From an uncultured Ruminococcus sp. (GTDB lineage Bacteria; Bacillota; Clostridia; Oscillospirales; Ruminococcaceae): a DNA stretch of 8,341 nucleotides. Shown in pieces: positions 5,661 to 8,341 of this stretch. The translations under genes and the position numbers were made by a program. The stretch lies in the NCBI GenBank assembly GCA_900556055.1, contig USNJ01000091.1, forward strand, positions 1 to 8,341. Direction: 5' to 3'. The notes below the pieces were generated by a model. The model had not been told where the DNA came from. It saw only the letters and a list, made by a program, of their open reading frames with translations, and did not search any database. Positions within the stretch are counted from its first letter, which is position 1. Each line of letters starts with the position of its first letter.

Positions 5661-7005
5661 TCTTCTGAAAAAAGAGCTTCGTGAACTGCTGACAAAGCAG
5701 GCTATAATCAGCATGGTTTTCATGCTCCTGCTGTTTGCTTTTCTCGGTCAGATGCTCGGAAATGTGAATGACACTATTGAAGATACATCAAGCGCGACCA
5801 TATGCGTTCAGGACAAAACAGATTTCACAGCGGACATAATCGCAAAGCTCAAAGATAGCGGCATTGACGTAAAGGAAGTCGAATTTGCAAGCGATGACTA
5901 TGCGGCAGAGCTTCAAAGACTTGACATCAGCAGCGCAGTCATAATCCCCGAGGGCTTCACGGAGAGCGTACTTGTCAGCAAGGAACCCGCTCCACTCAAG
6001 GTAGTAAGCTCGGTAGGCACAGGCGGAATGATCTCCTCTATGAAGAGCATGACAGCATCGGGCGTTATTTCGGACATCGAAGATGCTGCGGAAGATGAGA
6101 TCCTCCTCAGAACATACGGCATCACAGACGATGAGATCGCAAGGATAAAAGCGCCTGTCAAAATGACAGAGATCTCTGTACTTAACGGAAAATCGGCAGA
6201 AGTTCCGAGCGACAGCCTCAGCGCAGTTCTCATGATGCAGTCAATGATAGTTCCTGTCGCACTGTTTTTCATGGTAATGATGGCATCACAGATGATAATG
6301 ACAGCTATATCGACGGAAAAGATCGACAAAACGCTTGAAACTCTCCTTTCGACCCCTGTTTCCAGACTTTCGATACTCGGCGCAAAAATGACAGCAGCAG
6401 TTATCTCCGCACTCCTGAACGCCGCAGTCATGATGATAGGCATGGTGCTTTATGTCGGCGGAATGATGGGTTCGGCAGCAGACGAGATCGTAACATCAAT
6501 GAATGCCGCAGGCGATCAGGTATCCACAAGCAGCACAGAGATCACAAGCGCACTGGCAGCTATGAGCGAGCTTGGCATGAACGTATCGGCAGGCAGCTAC
6601 ATTCTCTTCGGCATACAGATATTCCTTTCGGTAATGATCGCACTTGCTATCTCCCTTATCCTCGGCGCAATGGCAACTGACATCAAATCCGTTCAGACAC
6701 TTACAATGCCCATCATGATCGTGACACTCGTTCCCTTCATCGTAACGATGATGGCAGACCTCAGCTCAATGTCAGCAGGCGTTAAGGTCATAATGTACCT
6801 TATCCCCTTCACACATTCCTATACGGCACTGAGCAATCTTATGTTCGGCAATTACGGACTTTTCTGGGGCGGATTTGCATATCAGCTTGTATTCTTTGCA
6901 GTGTGCATGTTCCTCGCAGTAAGACTGTTCACGACAGATAAGATCTTCACAATGTCCTATCAGATGGGCGCAAAGACAAAAAAGAAAACACCTGCGGCTG
7001 AGTGA
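5647..7005 (+). CDS. ABC-2 / NatB-type exporter permease
   Basis: A 452-residue membrane subunit. Topology fits the ABC2_membrane_3/NatB fold: a short cytoplasmic start MKFGNLLKKELRELLTKQ, TM1 at about 19-38, a large extracytoplasmic domain (about 39-192), then about five more helices near 195-220, 245-272, 317-342, 352-370 and 408-428, with a shorter hydrophobic stretch at 380-388. The cytoplasmic loop after TM2 carries the family coupling segment EKIDKTLETLLSTPVSR (224-240). A Ser/Thr/Ala/Met-rich second outer loop lies at about 274-314, and the C-terminus is basic (TKKKTPAAE). ATG 5647 has GGGTGG about 9 nt upstream; a TTG at 5641 is in frame but poorly placed. Overlap with the ATPase gene indicates coupled translation and a stable two-subunit exporter. 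No regulator or accessory gene is linked, and the substrate cannot be read from the sequence. Confidence 0.9.
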   Translation: MKFGNLLKKELRELLTKQAIISMVFMLLLFAFLGQMLGNVNDTIEDTSSATICVQDKTDFTADIIAKLKDSGIDVKEVEFASDDYAAELQRLDISSAVIIPEGFTESVLVSKEPAPLKVVSSVGTGGMISSMKSMTASGVISDIEDAAEDEILLRTYGITDDEIARIKAPVKMTEISVLNGKSAEVPSDSLSAVLMMQSMIVPVALFFMVMMASQMIMTAISTEKIDKTLETLLSTPVSRLSILGAKMTAAVISALLNAAVMMIGMVLYVGGMMGSAADEIVTSMNAAGDQVSTSSTEITSALAAMSELGMNVSAGSYILFGIQIFLSVMIALAISLILGAMATDIKSVQTLTMPIMIVTLVPFIVTMMADLSSMSAGVKVIMYLIPFTHSYTALSNLMFGNYGLFWGGFAYQLVFFAVCMFLAVRLFTTDKIFTMSYQMGAKTKKKTPAAE

Positions 7006-7013
7006 CAGACAAT

Positions 7014-7059
7014 AAAAAACTGCGGCAGAAACGGTAAAATGTTTCTGCCGCAGTTTTTT
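7014..7059. terminator. Bidirectional intrinsic terminator between convergent genes
   Basis: The segment 7014-7032 (six A then CTGCGGCAGAAAC) is perfectly complementary to 7041-7059, giving a 19-bp stem with the 8-nt loop GGTAAAAT. The GC-rich core is flanked by A6 on one side and T6 on the other, so it works on both strands: it ends the exporter operon (stop at 7003-7005) and the opposing Rpn-family gene, whose TAA (7060-7058) overlaps the outer edge of the stem. Confidence 0.95.
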
Positions 7060-8047
7060 ATGCGTTTTCGCTGATTATCCTTTCGACTTCACCGACCGAA
7101 AGCTGAACTGCTTTTGCAATTATTTCTGTTGATATGCCCTGCTTTCTGAGGGAGAATATTACGGAAAGCTTTTCTTTGTATGCGCCCTTTTCCATGCCCT
7201 GCGCAATGCCTTTCTCCATGCCCTCTTTCATGCCTCTGTCCCAATAAAGCGAACTAACATTACACATAGACTCGACCTCCTTATCAAGCTTCTGCTCCAT
7301 AGGAACAGAATACTCGCTGTGTATTATCTTCTTTTTATCCTTTGCGGGAATATCTGCGACAAGCAGAGTATACAGCATACGTATTATTCCCCTGCACTCT
7401 TTTGTATCCGAGCCGCCGAGACATATCATAACTATATTCATAAGATCATAGTCACGTATATCCCGCTCTGTATCTTCAAGCTTTCCAACGAGATCCTCAC
7501 GCTTCATCTTATACAGCGAGATCGTATTTTCATGCCTTTTATCGGGAGATGTGCATATCCAGACCGAATATACCTTCTGTATCTTCCCGTAATCCGACTT
7601 CGTGAACACAGTACCGTACTGCGATGAGATCATTCTTGACACATAATATTCCGCACGCTTTATCAGCGGATATCCTGCATTGAAATTGTTCTGGATCTCA
7701 AGGTTGATTATAAGTGCTATAGTTTCATCCTGCGGCGTTCTCGCAGTAAACTTGATATCATAAAGACGTGAACCTTCGCTTATGCTGGCATCTTCAACGC
7801 CTTCACCTACTATAACAGGCGGGACCGTATCCCTGTCAACGGGCGTATCTCCTATTGAAACTTTTCCTATCAGCGGGATTATCTCGTCTATCGTGCTGTC
7901 CATGTACTCAGGAATGACTGCCTGCATTATCCTTGAAACTATCTGCTTGGACGATATGATCCTTTTGCAGCATCGATCAAGACTTGCTTTCAGACCTCTT
8001 TCTTCGGCTGATTCAAGCATTTCAGCTTCGTATGATCTTATATCCAT
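7058..8047 (-). CDS. Rpn-family PD-(D/E)XK nuclease / putative transposase
   Basis: A 329-residue protein of the recombination-promoting nuclease (Rpn, transposase_31-like) class common in gut Clostridia; characterised E. coli Rpn proteins are DNA endonucleases that stimulate RecA-independent recombination. The core motif is intact: Asp97 in SRLYDIKF and Glu117-x-Gln119 in INLEIQNNF, matching the D-x(n)-ExQ variant of the PD-(D/E)XK site. A family-like block GYPLIKRAEYYVSRMISSQ follows (125-143). The C-terminal part has Gly-spaced four-residue units (GMKE, GMEK, GIAQ, GMEK; about 272-288, DNA 7181-7234), a pattern usual in Rpn proteins, then a small helix-turn-helix-like tail (SLRKQGISTEIIAKAV). 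I chose ATG 8047: GGAG ends 9 nt upstream, whereas ATG 8053 is only 3 nt from it; either would give nearly the same protein. No inverted repeats bound it, so it appears as a single gene rather than a full insertion sequence. Confidence 0.88.
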   Translation of the reverse strand: MDIRSYEAEMLESAEERGLKASLDRCCKRIISSKQIVSRIMQAVIPEYMDSTIDEIIPLIGKVSIGDTPVDRDTVPPVIVGEGVEDASISEGSRLYDIKFTARTPQDETIALIINLEIQNNFNAGYPLIKRAEYYVSRMISSQYGTVFTKSDYGKIQKVYSVWICTSPDKRHENTISLYKMKREDLVGKLEDTERDIRDYDLMNIVMICLGGSDTKECRGIIRMLYTLLVADIPAKDKKKIIHSEYSVPMEQKLDKEVESMCNVSSLYWDRGMKEGMEKGIAQGMEKGAYKEKLSVIFSLRKQGISTEIIAKAVQLSVGEVERIISENA

Positions 8048-8075
8048 CGGCATTCACTCCTTCCCATCTGCCTAT

Positions 8076-8104
8076 ATTTTAGCACAAATCTCCCGTTTTA
8101 TCAA
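8076..8104 (-). promoter_or_regulatory. Predicted sigma-A promoter of the Rpn-family gene
   Basis: On the minus strand, TTGATA (8104-8099), a 17-nt spacer and TAAAAT (8081-8076), preceded by TGC as an extended -10. The predicted start is near 8069, leaving a leader of about 20 nt with GGGAAGGAG. An intact promoter and ribosome binding site argue that the gene is expressed. Confidence 0.78.
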
Positions 8105-8137
8105 TAGATTTCATGATTTTTTTCCTTGTATCATATA

Positions 8138-8166
8138 TTGCCGAAAGAAAGAAAAAATGATATAAT
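8138..8166 (+). promoter_or_regulatory. Predicted sigma-A promoter of the DUF2461 gene
   Basis: TTGCCG (8138-8143), a 17-nt spacer and TATAAT (8161-8166) with TGA as an extended -10. The predicted start is about 8173, which puts the AAAGGA ribosome binding site (8174-8179) at the very 5' end of the transcript. It diverges from the Rpn promoter, whose -35 box is 33 nt away. Confidence 0.72.
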
Positions 8167-8187
8167 AATACCGAAAGGAATGATAAT

Positions 8188-8341
8188 ATGCCGTTTTCAG
8201 TCAAAACGATAGATTTCCTCGCAGAAAACCGCCTGCATGACAGCAAGGCTTGGTTCGAGGAACACAAGGACGATTATAAAAAGTACGTAACAGCACCGTT
8301 TGCGGAGATCATCGAAAAGCTCGCTCCCGTGATGGAAAGCA
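8188..8341 (+). CDS. DUF2461 family protein, N-terminal part (runs off right edge)
   Basis: Fifty-one codons are present, starting MPFSVKTIDFLAENRLHD. The pattern FLAEN-(5)-AWFEEHKDDYKKYV-(2)-PFAEII is the characteristic opening of DUF2461 (TIGR02453) proteins, soluble proteins of roughly 220 residues with no established function. ATG 8188 has AAAGGA with an 8-nt spacer; an earlier ATG at 8180 is out of frame. The gene is transcribed away from the Rpn-family gene from its own promoter. The rest of the domain is outside the window. Confidence 0.85.
   Translation, partial: MPFSVKTIDFLAENRLHDSKAWFEEHKDDYKKYVTAPFAEIIEKLAPVMES

Noticed and set aside
7058..8053. A complete insertion sequence around the Rpn-family gene
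   Set aside because: I see no terminal inverted repeats or target duplication bounding it; the hairpin at its 3' end is a terminator and its 5' side is an ordinary divergent promoter region.
8129..8162. TATCAT and ATGATA inverted copies between the Rpn and DUF2461 promoters
   Set aside because: Six-base copies 22 nt apart in AT-rich DNA are expected by chance, and ATGATA is part of the extended -10 of the DUF2461 promoter.

Overview
The window looks like chromosomal DNA of a low-to-mid GC member of Clostridia, most likely a Ruminococcus-like Oscillospiraceae. I infer this from the type A RNase P RNA, the AAGGAG-type ribosome binding sites, the sigma-A promoters with 17-nt spacers, and the Rpn-family and WYL-family proteins, which are common in gut ruminococci. 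No search was run, so the genus is inference.

Layout. Positions 1-193 (minus) hold the N-terminal 64 codons of an ABC-type ATPase that runs off the left edge. Its consensus promoter diverges from a plus-strand cluster: a DUF1624/heparan-alpha-glucosaminide N-acetyltransferase-like membrane protein (374-1183), the 16S rRNA dimethyltransferase RsmA (1196-2050), a CapA-family lipoprotein (2062-3342) and a WYL-domain regulator (3299-4249). Gaps are 12 and 11 nt, then a 44-nt overlap, so these four probably form one operon. Fifteen nt later a fully consensus promoter drives rnpB, the RNase P RNA (about 4301-4648), which ends at an intrinsic terminator (4684-4711). No terminator is visible between the operon and rnpB.

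An AT-rich intergenic stretch (4712-4916) carries inverted repeats, a possible 101-bp MITE-like insertion, and the promoter of a two-gene ABC exporter: an ATPase (4917-5660) and an ABC-2/NatB-type permease (5647-7005) that overlap by 14 nt. A 19-bp perfect hairpin (7014-7059) acts as a shared terminator between the exporter and a convergent Rpn-family PD-(D/E)XK nuclease gene (7058-8047, minus). The Rpn gene diverges from the start of a DUF2461 gene (8188 onward) that leaves the right edge. Each of these last two has a recognisable promoter.

Functionally the window joins housekeeping RNA genes (rsmA, rnpB) with envelope-related genes (acyltransferase-like protein, CapA lipoprotein, ABC-2 exporter) and one mobile-type nuclease. 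I found no CRISPR array, prophage, toxin-antitoxin pair or clear defence system. The points most worth a second look are the 101-bp inverted-repeat element with a 4-bp flanking duplication just upstream of the exporter -35 box, a 17-bp exact match between that element and the Rpn gene, and the apparent transcriptional continuity from the WYL gene into rnpB.
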